Part shown: positions 32,450 to 43,623 of the stretch, one piece after another | Layout: the number at the start of each line of letters is the position of its first letter | Position numbering within the stretch: position 1 is the first letter of the stretch | Assembly: GCF_010093535.1 (NCBI RefSeq) | Contig: NW_022985163.1 | Coordinates: forward strand, 1,734,597 to 1,798,596 | Source: Lindgomyces ingoldianus | Taxonomy: Eukaryota > Ascomycota > Dothideomycetes > Pleosporales > Lindgomycetaceae | Direction of reading: 5' to 3' | DNA length: 64,000 nt | Position numbers and translations under genes: made by a program | The notes under the pieces: generated by a model | Told to the model about the DNA's origin: nothing | What the model saw: the letters and a program-made list of their open reading frames with translations, nothing else | The model's database searches: none

Positions 32450-33819
32450 CTAAAGAAGATTCAGGTGAGTAAAGAGTTTGAACCCGCCTGGAACTTGGTG
32501 TTGGAATGTCCCGTGAGGGTCCCACTTGGCTGCAATCTCACGCAAACGGCGCATGTTGGCATCTGTGTAACTAGATAGAGGATCCTGGTACGGTGCCGCA
32601 TAGTTCAAGGACAAGTATGGATCAAATGCGTCCAACTTCTTCATATCTTGGCTGATTGCATCCATGAGTGAGTGGCCATATGTCTTGATGATCTGGTCAT
32701 CATTCGCGAATGTGTAGCTGATGCTCAATAAGGCGATGACTAGCGACTGGTTCAGGTTCTCTCTATGGCCGAAGCCAAGGGAGTTGGAGGCCTGGTGACG
32801 CGCATAAAGTGCTGGTGGGAGGGGCTCCAGGGTGGGCGACGAGACAATGCCTGAAACTCGTGCTATAGTTGGGAGGCTTTCATTGAAGCGGAAGAATGTG
32901 GCGTTGATGGCTGCCTCAGTAGACACAAAAGTAAGTGTATTCCAGAAAATACCGGGGTCAACACAGTCAGAACCGAACAAGGAAATGTAACACAAAGCGA
33001 TGATTTTGAACACTTACCGTTGGCCACTCGCCGCCTGATCCCTCAAGTCCTTGGAAAGCTGCGTGACGTTGGAGATACCATCTCTACGAAACAATACGGG
33101 CAGGCTCCTTGTCTTCGCAAAAATGGGAGGATCCTCTATAGGCTTGGTATATTCCAGCTGGTTTGCAACAACAAGGCCAGCAGAAGCGGAGAAACCCCAG
33201 GTCAATGTCAGGTGTGCGAATTCGTCGTATGTCACTGGGTCGTTGATCCTAATAAACTCGTGGACTACATCGACCCAAACATCTGGCAGATAGTACGCAA
33301 AACCACCAAAAAAGGTTCTTGCTCAAAAGTTTGCATGTCAATGCGGGTGACGATGCCGAAGTTGTTGCTACCGCCCCGTAGAGCCCATAAAAGATCTGAA
33401 TTTTCGTTCTCATTAGCGTTAACAATAGTCCCATCTGCCAGCACCACCTCAAAGTTGAGAACGGTATCTGCTGTCCAGCCATAACGAGTCCCGAAATAAG
33501 AAATACCGCCTCCGGTACTCAAGCCCCCAATGCCCACGCCGGCCGTGCGGCCGCCATTGACGTTGAGATACATAGGGTCCAGCTTGGAGTAAACCAGGTC
33601 CCATGTACCGCCTGCGCCAAGTGACACGGTCGCCGTAGCTGAATTCACTTTGACTGTGTTCAGCTTTCTTAGATCAAGAGTTACACCGCCTTCAATATTA
33701 GCAGCGCCCGCCCAAGCGGTTTGCCCTCCTGAGCGGATGGCGAATTGGCATTCCTTTTTCGCCTCATCCTTGAGATCCACGTAGAGGCCTGTAAGAGTTT
33801 CAACTAGTGACGACTCTAT
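32450..33819 (-). pseudogene. BBE-type FAD-linked oxidoreductase, N-terminally truncated and frameshifted
   Basis: Berberine-bridge (BBE)/PP-loop flavoenzyme family. Visible from 33770 downward: CQFAIRSGGQTAWAGAANIE (FAD-binding loop, normally RSGGH), GGLSTGGGISYFG, TVLNFEVVLADG, LLWALRGGSNNFGIVT, then, in another frame, YLPDVW and TYDEFAH, and the C-terminal NYAAPYQDPL and WDPHGTFQHQVPGGFK. Lesions: a one-base shift in a T run at about 33315-33325; Gln where the covalent-flavin His normally sits; and an intron donor (GTAAGT at 33017-33012) with no in-frame acceptor AG that I can find before 32930. The N-terminal part of the domain is absent because the preceding frame belongs to a GMC oxidoreductase. 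Such enzymes are usually secreted; no signal peptide is left. Confidence 0.75.
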
Positions 33820-35588
33820 GATCGTCTTTTCAACAGGTGGTGGCTCAACCTTACCTAGCTTCTCCCACTCACTGAGAGTCTGCAATTCATTACCAGGCGC
33901 AAATGCAAAGGGAGCTGAGAATGGATATAACGTTTGGAACTCGGCAGCCAACCGCATAGATAAGCGAACGGCCACCCGAGCCGCTTTTAGATCGTCCTTG
34001 TGGCCGAACATCGGATGCGTTATTCTGGGATTAATAAGGGGGTCCGTACTCGTTATCTCAAGGCGGCCTGGTAACGGAGCGTTAGTGATTACTAGTCGTT
34101 TGCCTCTATGGGAGTGGATTTGAAACTTTACCTGTGGCCCGAGGTTGCAGTATAGTGGGATAGATAGAAAAGAGCGAGCGCCCTAGCACAGCGCGTTCAA
34201 GTGAGTTGAGGGGTATGATCATAATTTCGATATTAGGAACTTCATGATTACATGATGAGTCCTCTATGTGTGATGTCGTAACTTGCATGGCTGCCTCGTC
34301 GATTGAGTCTGTATGGAGGAAGATGGCAGCTGGCGCCGAGCTGAAGCTCATCCATCCTTTTCCGGTGAAGATCCATAAAAGTATATGCCAAAGGCCCCAT
34401 ATTGCGCTCTCAAGAAAGTGTAGTGTCTCCTTCTTGGGTAGCTCGAGCATAATTGGGATGGCGTAGTGGTCAGAAAAGTCAGCTCCTACGCCAGGCAGCT
34501 CCTTAATGAGGGGAATGCCTAGACTTGACTCAGTCGAGTTTTCCCCACCGGGTCCAATGCCACTCAGAAGCAGTAACTGAGGAGTATTCATGGCTCCGCA
34601 AGTTAGAATGACCTCTCTTTGGGCTTTGACGAGATAGTGTTTGCCTGTTTTTGGACCAGTGGAAGACCGAATATATACCCCAGTGACGGCGCGCCCAATT
34701 TGTTCATCGCCAGCTATTTCCAAGCGGGACGCAACTGTGCCAGTGCACACGCGCAAATGCTTAATCCTCTCTCGAGCAATAGTTTTGCTCAGGTACGCCG
34801 TCAAGGCTGAAACCCTTTCCCCATTCTTGTCAATGGCAGTTTCGAGGGGAAAGTAGCCGCATGAAGGGGCGCCTGGGTCGTTGCAATCGTCCAAAATCGA
34901 AATACCAATGTTTCTAGCCGCTTTCTCAAGACTGCGGGATGAATATTAGTTTAGTTTCGCGTTCGTTCTAAGCTCCAAGGAGGCTTACTACTTTAGCCAC
35001 TTGAACGGATACGGTGGCTTGCGCAACTTGATGGGTCCACCACGGCCTCTCATATGAGACCGAGACTTATCTAACGGCTCAGTAGCATTCTCAAGTCTCC
35101 TAAAGTATGGCTCAACCTTATCCCATGCCCAATCTTTCAACCCCATATTGCTCCACATGGTATAGTTTCCTGGGCTGCCTCGAGTCCAGAGCATGGCATT
35201 GAGACGAGAAGCACCACCAATGCCGTTGACTGTCCAAAGCTGATTGCTCCTCCCGTGGGCGTGATGTATCGGCTCTGACCAGATCGTGCTTTGGACCTGC
35301 AAGGTATCCGTCCAAAACATATTCTGACTTAGTAATGGTATTCGCGAAACAAGATTGTTCTTCACACGTCCTCTTTCAATTAGAAGAACAGAAACGTTTG
35401 GGTCCTCAGAAAGACGTGAAGCGAGAACACAACCAACCGTTCCACCTAGAATGTTCGCGTTTCCGCAGTTAGAGAAGGACCCCCTGTAAAGTGAGTCCAA
35501 CCTTACCTCCAACAACAATGTAATCGTAGGCTTTTCCGTCAACATCTTCCGGTGAGCACTCTGGGTATGACACAAAAGGCCACATCAT
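33820..35588 (-). pseudogene. GMC oxidoreductase, C-terminally truncated and joined to the BBE frame
   Basis: Glucose-methanol-choline flavoenzyme. Start ATG at 35588 (MMWPFVSYPEC). Exons: 35588-35507, 35445-34989, 34931-34132 and 34067 onward. Introns: 35446-35506, 34932-34988 and 34068-34131 (GT…AG, the last with CTAAC branch site). Domains: DYIVVGG|GTVGCVLASRL (FAD dinucleotide fold), VLLIERG, NGIGGASRLNAMLWTRG (GMC signature 1 region), GAMNTPQLLLLSGIGPG (GMC signature 2), then TGRLEITSTDPLINP and the C-terminal domain as far as VEPPPVEKT. The catalytic His/Asn segment that should follow is missing, and the frame runs directly into a BBE domain. Spacing and strand suggest two neighbouring genes fused by deletion. 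Confidence 0.8.
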
Positions 35589-36510
35589 GGGAGGTTTCTC
35601 TTGATTTTCGCTGCTATTGTCCTGAAAAGGGCGAAAGAGCTAGAAGGAAAGGGAATGACCGCGCCGATCCGTAGGATCGCGGTCTCACGCGGTGGAGTGG
35701 ACTGGTACCGTTAGGCGGTGACTGTCTCCGGGCTTATAAACTTAGCTACGTAAGGCCGTCTTGAGATACTACAAAACAATCTCATCCAAGAGCTCTCCAG
35801 TGCCCAAACGTTGAGGGGCAGGGTAAGGAATAAAGGCATTGTAATATCAAGGCAACACACATATGATTGGCAGAGGAGGAGCGCCAACTCCTGGTAGGAT
35901 TGTACTGCTGTGCCACGTGGATGCATTCACCAAATCACAGCACGGCCTAAGATAGAGACTGCAGCTGCAAATCGAGGGTAGATTCGCACTAGGCAACGAG
36001 ACCTGCTCCGAATGCGTTCGCGACCCCATAAGATATTCAGGTGTCTTTTCGGGACTAGGATTATTGCCATTTACTATTGTGTCAATAAAGCTTCACACGG
36101 CGTTCGGTCTCGCCGTCGTGTTCCTGCTATAATACATTGGCTGACGCAAGGGCTGGAACCAATAAGACATAATGCGCAGGAGCTGAGTATCAAACCCCCA
36201 GGACTTTAGTCAGATCCCTTATTATCCAAACTGCGGCGTAGTCCACTACCATTATTAAAAGCTTGCCATAACAAGTTTAGTTGGATATAAGCAATGTCAA
36301 AGTCCGCTCTCTGTCTTGTCTCCCTTCCTTATGAATCAGGAAAGCGCCGAGGCATGATGGAGGCACAGTTCACCGAGATGAACAGCCCAGACTGAGTCTG
36401 CATGCTTCAACATCCGAAATTTACGTAGCTCACTAAATTAAATATCCTGTGCACAAGAGGGATCTGCTGTGGTCAACGTCATCCGGCTAGACAATTGCCC
36501 TATTAGCCAT
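35589..36510. promoter_or_regulatory. Upstream region of the GMC gene
   Basis: Ordinary-composition intergenic DNA. A near-palindrome GACCGCG…GATCCGTAGGATCG…CGGTC lies at about 35658-35686, with CGG/CCG triplets as used by zinc-cluster regulators. A TATA-like TTTATAA on minus is at about 35735-35741, 150 bp above the start. No convincing gene: the ORFs here are short and lack domains. Confidence 0.35.
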
Positions 36511-36731
36511 AGGCTTTAATGCTCTTAGAGGCCTATAAAAATATGTTTAATAAAGTTTATTATCTAGTTTACACTAATCTAGCGTAATATAGCTTAAAAT
36601 ATAATAGCTTATAGATTAGAAGCTATACGTTTTAGAACTTAAAGTAAAAAAATAATCTTATAAATCTCAGTACATGCTTTATAATAACTAATTTTTTTTA
36701 AGTTAGTTATATTATTATGTTATAAAAGTTT
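36511..36731. other. RIP-mutated spacer
   Basis: AT-rich sequence between unique DNA and the nested miniature. RIP-style base words only; nothing recognisable. Probably the older repeat into which the miniatures at 36732 and 37254 inserted. Confidence 0.35.
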
Positions 36732-37143
36732 TGTCACATACAGCTATCTATCTATATATATCCTTCTGCTGTGCTAGCTAGAAGGTTAACCTTTTAGCAA
36801 ACGCAACAGCTATAAGCCTAGTTTACAGTGTAGTGTAGATAGTTAGCGCATAAAAATTTTTACACTCTTATTTTACTAATAAAAATGCATTATCTCTAAG
36901 CACTATGTGTTTAATTCCTAAACTTAGTAAAAAGTATTTAGGCAGTATGTTTATTATAAAGACTATCTTATATTAAGATCTATCTCTAAGTTCTATTGCT
37001 TAGGCTAGAAGAGAGTATGTTAAGGTTGTTTTACCTCTCTTGTTCTATTGTTTAAGCTAGGGTGTGTGTCGCATACAGCTATCCGTCTATATATATCCTT
37101 CTACTGTGCTAGCTAGAAGGTTAACCTTTTAGCAAACGCAACA
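36732..37143 (+). mobile_element. TRIM-like LTR miniature with tRNA-like core, copy 2
   Basis: 77-bp LTRs at 36732-36808 and 37067-37143 (TGTC(A/G)CATACAGC to AAACGCAACA), with 5-bp duplication AGTTT at 36727-36731 and 37144-37148. It is inverted relative to copy 1. The interior aligns with the reverse complement of 16262-16541 but is RIP-mutated: AGTGTAGTGTAGATAGTTAG here against GCGTAGTGTAGATGGTTAG there. Two independent insertions with the same structure show this is a true mobile family. Confidence 0.9.
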
Positions 37144-37253
37144 AGTTTACTATTATAGGTTTTAGTTAGTGTAGTTTTAAAAACTCTATAAATTACAATA
37201 GTAGCTTAAATTACTTGAAGAGCTAAAAGTGTTTAACTTTTTCTAGTAGTATA

Positions 37254-38351
37254 ACATACTCTATAAGCAAGTTGCTTACACACCTAAGTTGCTTACTTTT
37301 GCTAAGACCCTACTAAACTACTTTTCTTACACTAATACATTTCTAACAACACTACTTAAACGCACTAAAAGAACCTTAAATACAGCTTACACTTTAAGCT
37401 TTTAAATAAGACATAAAACTCTTAAAAAAACATGCTGTAGCTATATATAAAGTTTTTTAAAAAATAAAAAATAACTATAGCACTAAATAACTTTTATAAG
37501 CTAATTCTACAGCTAACTTATAAAGGCTAGGTAATAAAAAAGAGTAGGTAATTATTAAAACTATACTTAAGCTATATATATAAAGATTTTTTTTAAATAG
37601 CATTTATAGCTAATATAGCTAATTCTTTACACGCTAAGTATAATCTAGGCTATATTAGCATAAACTAGCCTAGTATGTTTAGAAAGTGTTATTTAAACCT
37701 TAAAGTAATGTTTAAGTGTAGTATAACTATAAAAAAGCTTTTTATAAGAGTTCTAAAGTAATTTAAGGCAGGTTTAGCCTTATAAAGAATATTAAAGCTA
37801 AGTATAGTATCTAAAATAATAACATATATAACTTTAATAAAAATAAGCTTTATTATAGGCTAAATATTTATTAACTATACTTACACTTAAAACTTTACTT
37901 TAAGCTTTAAATAACACTTTATAAACATACTAGGCTAGTTTATGCTAATATAGCCTAGATTATGCTTAGCGCGCAAAGAATTAGCTATATTAGCTATAAA
38001 TACTATTTAAAAGAAAAATCCTTACACATATAGCTTAAGTATAGTCTTAATAATTACCTGCTTTTTTTTATTACCTAATTTTTATAAGTTAGCTATAGAA
38101 TTAGCTTATAAAAGTTATCTAGTGCTATAGTTATTTATTATCTTTTAAAGGACTTTATACATAGCTGTAGCATATTTCTTTAAAAGTTTTATATTTTATT
38201 TAAAACTTTAAAGTGTAAGCTATATCTAATGTTTTTTTAGCGTGTTTAAGTAGTATTATTAGGAATACATTAGTGTAAAAAAAGTAGTTTAGTAGGGTCT
38301 TAGTAAAAGTAAGTAACTTAGGTGTGTAAGCAACTCGCCTGTAAAGTACGT
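37254..38351. mobile_element. Fot1-derived foldback element, copy 3
   Basis: About 1098 bp flanked by TA. The left end is ACATACTCTATAAGCAAGTT (diverged) and the right end GCAACTCGCCTGTAAAGTACGT. It is the most strongly RIP-mutated of the four copies. Same arm-loop-arm layout, with the loop reading …ACTTTAATAAAAATAAGCTT where the transposase NFDETGF box would be. Confidence 0.85.
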
Positions 38352-38426
38352 TATAAGCTTATTTACCTTTTATCTTAATTTAATACTTTACACTTTTTTA
38401 TATAATTTAAGCTTAAATTAAAGTTA

Positions 38427-39558
38427 ACGTACCTAACAGGTTGGCCGGCCACACAGGTTGGCCAGCTACTTTTGCTAAGCCTCTACTAAAACTACCCTAT
38501 TCTCTTGCAAAACAGCCTACTTTAGCCCTATATAAAGTAATACAACATAAGATATTATTTAGAGTCTACTTTTACTACTTACTTATATGTATGTAAGTTA
38601 TGCCTAGTTTAATTACACTACTTATATTACTTTTAACTTAGCTTACTTTCTTTAGCGCGCACCTGCGTTTTTAGCTTCTTTTTATTACTATGTGCTCTAA
38701 ACTTCTTTAAAGCAGTTAGATAAGCCTTATCTTTAACTATTAAAGTCTTTTTTGCTTAAATTTACTTTCTTTTATGTAATTTATATTATGTAGCAGCTTT
38801 ATTTACTGCTTAAAGCTTTATAATCTTATAGCCTACTTTGTTATATTAATGCCTTAGATAACTATTATCTACTTTTTATTACCTTACTATATTACCTTTA
38901 GCTGTTTTTATCTCTTTAAAGCTATAACAACTACTTTAGTTAATATCTAGCTTATTATAAAGCTTAACTTATTAAAGTTATACCTGTTTTTATTCTAGAT
39001 ACTGTACTTAGCTTTTATGTTAGCTACTAGGCAAAACTAGCCTTAGATAACCTCTAAATCCTTATAAAGCACTCTTTTATAATTATACTTATAATTAAAC
39101 TTTATTATAAACTTAAGGCAGTGCTTAACTTACATACTAGTCTAGTTTAAGCTAACCTAGCCTAGATTACGCTCTGTAGGCAAGGAATTAGCTATATTAG
39201 CTACAGCTATAAGCCTAGAGGGAAATCTACGTGTAATAAGCTTAAGTATATACTTAACAACTACCTCTTTTTTAAGCTTAGTTAGATTCCTTAATTTAGG
39301 CTAGCATTTTGCTTATAAAGGCTGTCTAGCGTGTTAATTACTTAGTGTTGTGTAAAAGATATTATAGATAGCTATAGCGCGTTGTAAGAAGAGTTTTAAG
39401 TCTTATTTAAGAGCTTAAAGAGTAAGCTGTATCTAACGTTCTTTAGAAAATTTAATCTAGTGTTGTTGTTAAGGCATTATGTAGATAGGTAGAGTTTAGT
39501 GGGGGCTTAGCAAAAGTGGCCGGCCAACCTGTGTGGCCGGCCAACCTGTTAGGTACGT
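38427..39558 (-). mobile_element. Fot1-like deletion derivative with GGCCGGCC ends
   Basis: 1132 bp flanked by TA (38425-38426 and 39559-39560). The ends read ACGTACCTAACAGGTTGGCC and contain GGCCGGCC blocks (38443-38450 and 39517-39535, two at the right). Inner sequence resembles the two ends of the full-length Fot1-like element at 55973-57838 (CTTTAAACTTCTTTAAAGC-type words at left, helix-turn-helix coding at right on minus) with the catalytic middle deleted. It is a separate subfamily from the foldbacks and is not palindromic throughout. Confidence 0.75.
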
Positions 39559-39560
39559 TA

Positions 39561-39935
39561 ACACCTTTATAAAAAAGCCTAAGTAGATAAAGTTAGTATA
39601 GTTTAAAGTTAATCTTAGGACGTTCTTCTACGTTGCTACTATACTATAAGCACTTGTACAATGTAACTATTTAGAAAACGCTTACTAAGCATTATAAAAT
39701 TAATGTGTATAAACATATATAAAATAATTATAAAGTTATAAGTAGCAATTAGGTGCAGGGTAAAGAATTTTTAAATTCGCAATTAGTTTTTTCCCTTTAC
39801 CAGCTAACAGTCCGCCGTAGGTACCGCTTGTATCATTCATAGCACCTCCCCCTTCCAGAACAACACAACGAGAATTACTATCTCAACTTTATTGCCTACT
39901 TATCGCTGTGAAAGCTCGCCCTCAAAACATACAAA
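39561..39935 (+). promoter_or_regulatory. Upstream region of the ribokinase gene
   Basis: RIP-mutated repeat ends near 39790. The 145 bp before the start codon are unmutated. They contain a pyrimidine-rich stretch (CACCTCCCCCTTCC at about 39844) and a good start context (ACAAAATGGC). The promoter therefore seems squeezed between a transposon edge and the gene. Confidence 0.5.
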
Positions 39936-41136
39936 ATGGCGCCAAAAACCATTTCCATTATTGGAGGATTAGACTATGATCTGATTATGATTGCGAACCG
40001 TATCCCCGATGGCGGTGAAAGTCTCCTGGCGAATGAGTACTTCGAAGCTCTGGGTGGAAAAGGTGCCAACTCTGCAATCGCGACATACCGTACCTGTCAC
40101 AAGAAGCCTATGGATGCCCACGAAACACCAGCAATAGAGACCTTAGAGAAGCCAAACGATGATCAAGCAGAGCCGACAACCGCCGAGGAGCTCCGAGCAG
40201 CCCAGGATCAACTCATCAACCTCTCTGGCTATGAGCTGGAAATAAATGTCAGAATGGTCGGTGCAGTTGGTGATGATAAATACGGAGAACGGTTCTACGC
40301 TGAGTTGAACAAGAACGGCGTTGACTCTTCCGGCATCGTCACGGTGCCCAATACTCAGTCGAGCATTTGCTTCGTTATGGTGGAGAACTACACACGCGAG
40401 AATAGATGTCTTTTCACTCTCGGTGCAACGGCGACCTGGACTAAAGAGCATTTCTTGAAAGTGGAGGATCTTGGCCATGGTGTACGACCAGACCTCTGCG
40501 TCGCCCAAATGGAGATCCACAAGGAAGTGGTCGAGCAGATGATAGAGACGGCTGGCAAAGCTGGCATCGATTTCTGTTTGAATGCAGCACCAGCAAGCCC
40601 GATAACAAAGCGCACGTATCGGTATATTACTCACTTGTTGGTCAACGAGTCAGAAGCAGCCATCATGTCTGGCCGCGACTTGGATGAGGTGAACAAAGAT
40701 ACTTGGCCCGTCATTTGCCAGGAATTCCTTAACCGGGGGGTTAAAAACGTTGTGGTCACTCTTGGAGAAAAAGGAGCCTACTACGCAACTGCAACGGATC
40801 GTGACCATTGCCCAGCGTACAAAGTTGAGGTTGTAGATACCACAGGTGCAGGGTGAGTTTTCTGCACCCCCAAACTATAGCGGCACTGATTGATTCGTCA
40901 GGGATACGTTTACTGGTGCATATGCTTCCGACTATTTACGGCAGAAGGAAGTAGGAAGGTGGGACATCAGGCGCGCTGTCACTCGTGCGAATAAAGCTGC
41001 TGCTCTAACAATTACGAAGCTGGGCGCTCAGAAGGGCATTCCTTGGGCCGATGAGATCGATCGTTTCGATGTTCCGTTCAATGATCCTGATATTTCAACG
41101 CTCACCATCACTGACGAGGCTTCTGTGGTTCTATGA
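39936..41136 (+). CDS. Ribokinase (PfkB family)
   Basis: Phosphorylates ribose at O5 with ATP to feed the pentose phosphate pathway and nucleotide synthesis; cytosolic. Exons 39936-40852 and 40902-41136 with a 49-bp intron (GTGAGT…CAG; CTGAT branch-like site), giving 383 residues. N-terminal substrate loop LGGKGANSA is PfkB signature 1. The C-terminal VVDTTGAGDTF contains the catalytic Asp (signature 2), and the intron interrupts that signature after the second Gly. VVVTLGEKGAYY and TRANKAAALTITKLGAQ are typical of ribokinase. An acidic insert of about 45 residues (HETPAIETLEKPNDDQ region) makes it longer than bacterial homologues; such inserts occur in fungi. No frameshift or nonsense. It is flanked by RIP repeats upstream and a pseudogene downstream. 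Confidence 0.93.
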
Positions 41137-41542
41137 GAGAAGACCTGTAGAAATAATGTGCGGCCAGAGGAAGATATTGACAAAGGAGCAACAAATTCTG
41201 TGGGTAATGATGGATTTGCATTCCCACTTATAGAGTGAGGATTTCGTCCAATATACCAGTAAAGGTGTCAGCCAATACTGGCTGTTGAGATGTAATCCCA
41301 TCGTGACCGTCGTGACCTATCGACGAAACCCCATGTTGATACCCACACTCCTTGCAAAAAGACAAATTCAGCATACCACGCTCATCGCGGGCAATCAAGA
41401 TCGACCAGGTAATCCCCTCCAGGCAAAAAGAAAAGATTCGTGGACTATATCACCGCAGCCTACCCTCTAATCAAGTGAGATCTTGTTATATAGCAGAGCT
41501 TGAAAGGCCTTCAGTGACCCATCCATTTTGACAGACCACCCG
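41137..41542. other. Intergenic region between ribokinase and kinase pseudogene
   Basis: The two genes converge here. Unmutated sequence with short open stretches only (41285-41470). It holds the 3' ends of both transcripts; no other gene is seen. Confidence 0.5.
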
Positions 41543-43215
41543 TTAGAAGCAGGTTGAACAGAAAACAGTATCCCCTTCCAATCGGAGACCTCGCTTGATG
41601 TCTTTCGCTTCTTTCCTTCTGGGCACATTGCGCTCCAACATCTTGAAAGTCTGCTCCTTTAGTAAGATCCCGACAGAATCACTTTGGGGAACTATGTCGT
41701 CTAGCCAATCGATAACCTTATCCAGGTTCTCCCGGAAAGCATAAGCATTATCGCGATGTTGAACATATCGAAAGGCTTGGTATTCTTCCAGACTTCGTTT
41801 GTGTCTGACTGTGAGCTTTCGCTGAAGACACATCCAAGAGAGAAGACATCAGTGCTTCGTCCTCGTGGCTGGCCTTCCGGAGCCCAGTACACTGGTGTTC
41901 CAAATGTAAGGGTGTCTAAAGAAGTTGAACTATCCAGCCCTGAAAAGTCCTTTGCGCAGCCAAAGCCAGCGAGGTAAGGCTGGTGGTCCTTTATTAAGAT
42001 ATTGCCAGGCTTGATGTCTTCGCGTTTGATGTGTTTGGAATGTGCAAATGCTAGCGCGCCAACGAGACATCCAAACCAGGACGTGAGGTGAGTCAGGTCT
42101 GTTCTTGGAAACTGTGCGTCGATGCATCGGCGCGGGTAGCGCCGAAGGTCGCATTCGGCGACTGGCAACATGATGATGCTGTATGTATCAAGCTCGAAGA
42201 CGTGGAACTGAACTGAAGCGATATGGTGATGGCGAAGCTTTTGCATGATGGACACCCCGTTAAGAACCTCCTTTTCTACTCGGGCTTTCGACCTAGGATC
42301 GGTGACGCGGATGATTTTTTGAGCATAGAACGTCCCGGTAGATGTTTCGCGGACCTTTGATACTTGTCCATATGTGCCTTGCCCTAATGTCTCCTGCCAC
42401 TCAAATGACGCTCTTGTCGTGTAAGGATTCATTGGGCCGAGTGTACCGTTGTAGTAGCTGTATTGAGTGGGTGCCGCCGGGCCGCTGCGAGTTCTTTGGC
42501 AGCTTCGTTGACCAACCCTTCCCACTCCTCCTTTAATGTAGCTATCGTTCCGGATGCAGATTCGATCTGTTCGAGGAAGGTTTCGAATTCGACTACTTTC
42601 ATTATTAGCTTAGAGGTAAACAATTCGGTGGCTTGTAAACTCACGGGCGGTTTGCAGTGATACAATGTGTTGCAGCATCTTTTCGTAGCATTCCATATAT
42701 ATCGCAAAAATTTGCTGAAGTGGTTTCTGAACCTTTTCATTGTCTGGGAATAGGGAGAGCTCAGCACCGTACGTCACCGAGCTTCGGGAGATACTGTTGA
42801 AAGAGCGTATCTTTCTGCCGTGTCTTCAGTGCTGCCTAGATTGACACTAGAGAGCAGGTCCAAGTGGCATTGCGATCTAGTCTAAGTGTCTTACGAGGAC
42901 TGTTTCGAAGGCCTTGGACCAGAAGACCGAACTCAGACTGTTGGATGTGTCGAGACCGGTTGATTCATCTAACGCGCCAATGAATGCTATAATTTGGTCA
43001 TGATGTCTGGAGAACCTACCCAGCAATCGCTGAGGGTCGCGCTCGCGTATTTCGGCGCAGATTTGTACAAACGCTCAATGGAAAACGTCTTCGCTGTGGA
43101 TCGCTGTGGACTCATCCGATGCCGACAGGTCCGACAGAAACGTGGACCAAGTGGAAGCGCTGTCCGTCACTGACATGGCATAACGGGCCGCAAGGAACGC
43201 AGGGCGAACGAGCGA
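41543..43215 (-). pseudogene. Fungal Ser/Thr protein kinase with N-terminal helical domain, decayed
   Basis: The N-terminal part (about 43215-42600) reads in pieces: LVRPAFLAARYAMSVTDSAS, IIAFIGALDESTG, YGAELSLFPDNEKVQ, YMECYEKMLQHIVSLQT. It resembles the helical regions found before kinase or NACHT domains in fungi. The coiled segment FETFLEQIESASGTIATL follows a small intron. The kinase domain (42430-41820) has LGQGTYGQV (P-loop), YAQKII (Lys), REDIKPGNIL (catalytic loop, Asp kept), LAGFGCAKDF (DFG has become GFG, GGC at 41965-41967) and APEG, DVFSLGCVF. The frame then shifts by one base at about 41815, and the C-terminal HKRSLEEYQAFRYVQHRDNA and onward to 41543 is in another frame. A further shift is at about 42465, and stops occur in the N-terminal part. 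Not RIP-type damage. Confidence 0.75.
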
Positions 43216-43620
43216 CGTCCACTGCTGCGCTGGCTATGGTGGGCGCAGGCGCGTTTCGTTAGGTATAGGATTCTTGACATGAAAAACCAACCCGCAATGT
43301 GCTGTCTGTACGGGATTTAGAAGCTGACAAGCTATCGCAGGGCTATCCGCGGGGTCGGGTGTGGCTCCGTCTTGGCCCCCAGGGGCGGGTAGTCGGTGGA
43401 ATGTCTTGGCATTCTCGCTTCGTCAGAATCCCCACCCAAATACTAGCCGAGTCAGACCCGCGCGCAACTAACGCGCATCGTCGCCTCCTTCTCGTATCCA
43501 CTAGAGCTCGTAAGTTGATCCTAAATTACTGCCTAATTAGGTAGCTAAGTTTTCTTCTAGTTTCTAGGTGTTTTTTTACAATTTTCTATAGTTGTCTTCT
43601 TCTAACTATTTTATTAAATA
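43216..43620. other. Unique DNA without recognisable gene
   Basis: GC-normal, CG-rich sequence (for example GGGGTCGGGTGTGGCTCCG at about 43350). An 81-codon open stretch at 43299-43544 on plus has no domain. Composition falls abruptly to AT-rich after 43545. Confidence 0.4.
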
Positions 43621-43623
43621 ATT

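Noticed and set aside
40143..40634. 163-codon minus-strand ORF
   Set aside because: Antisense shadow of the ribokinase coding region.
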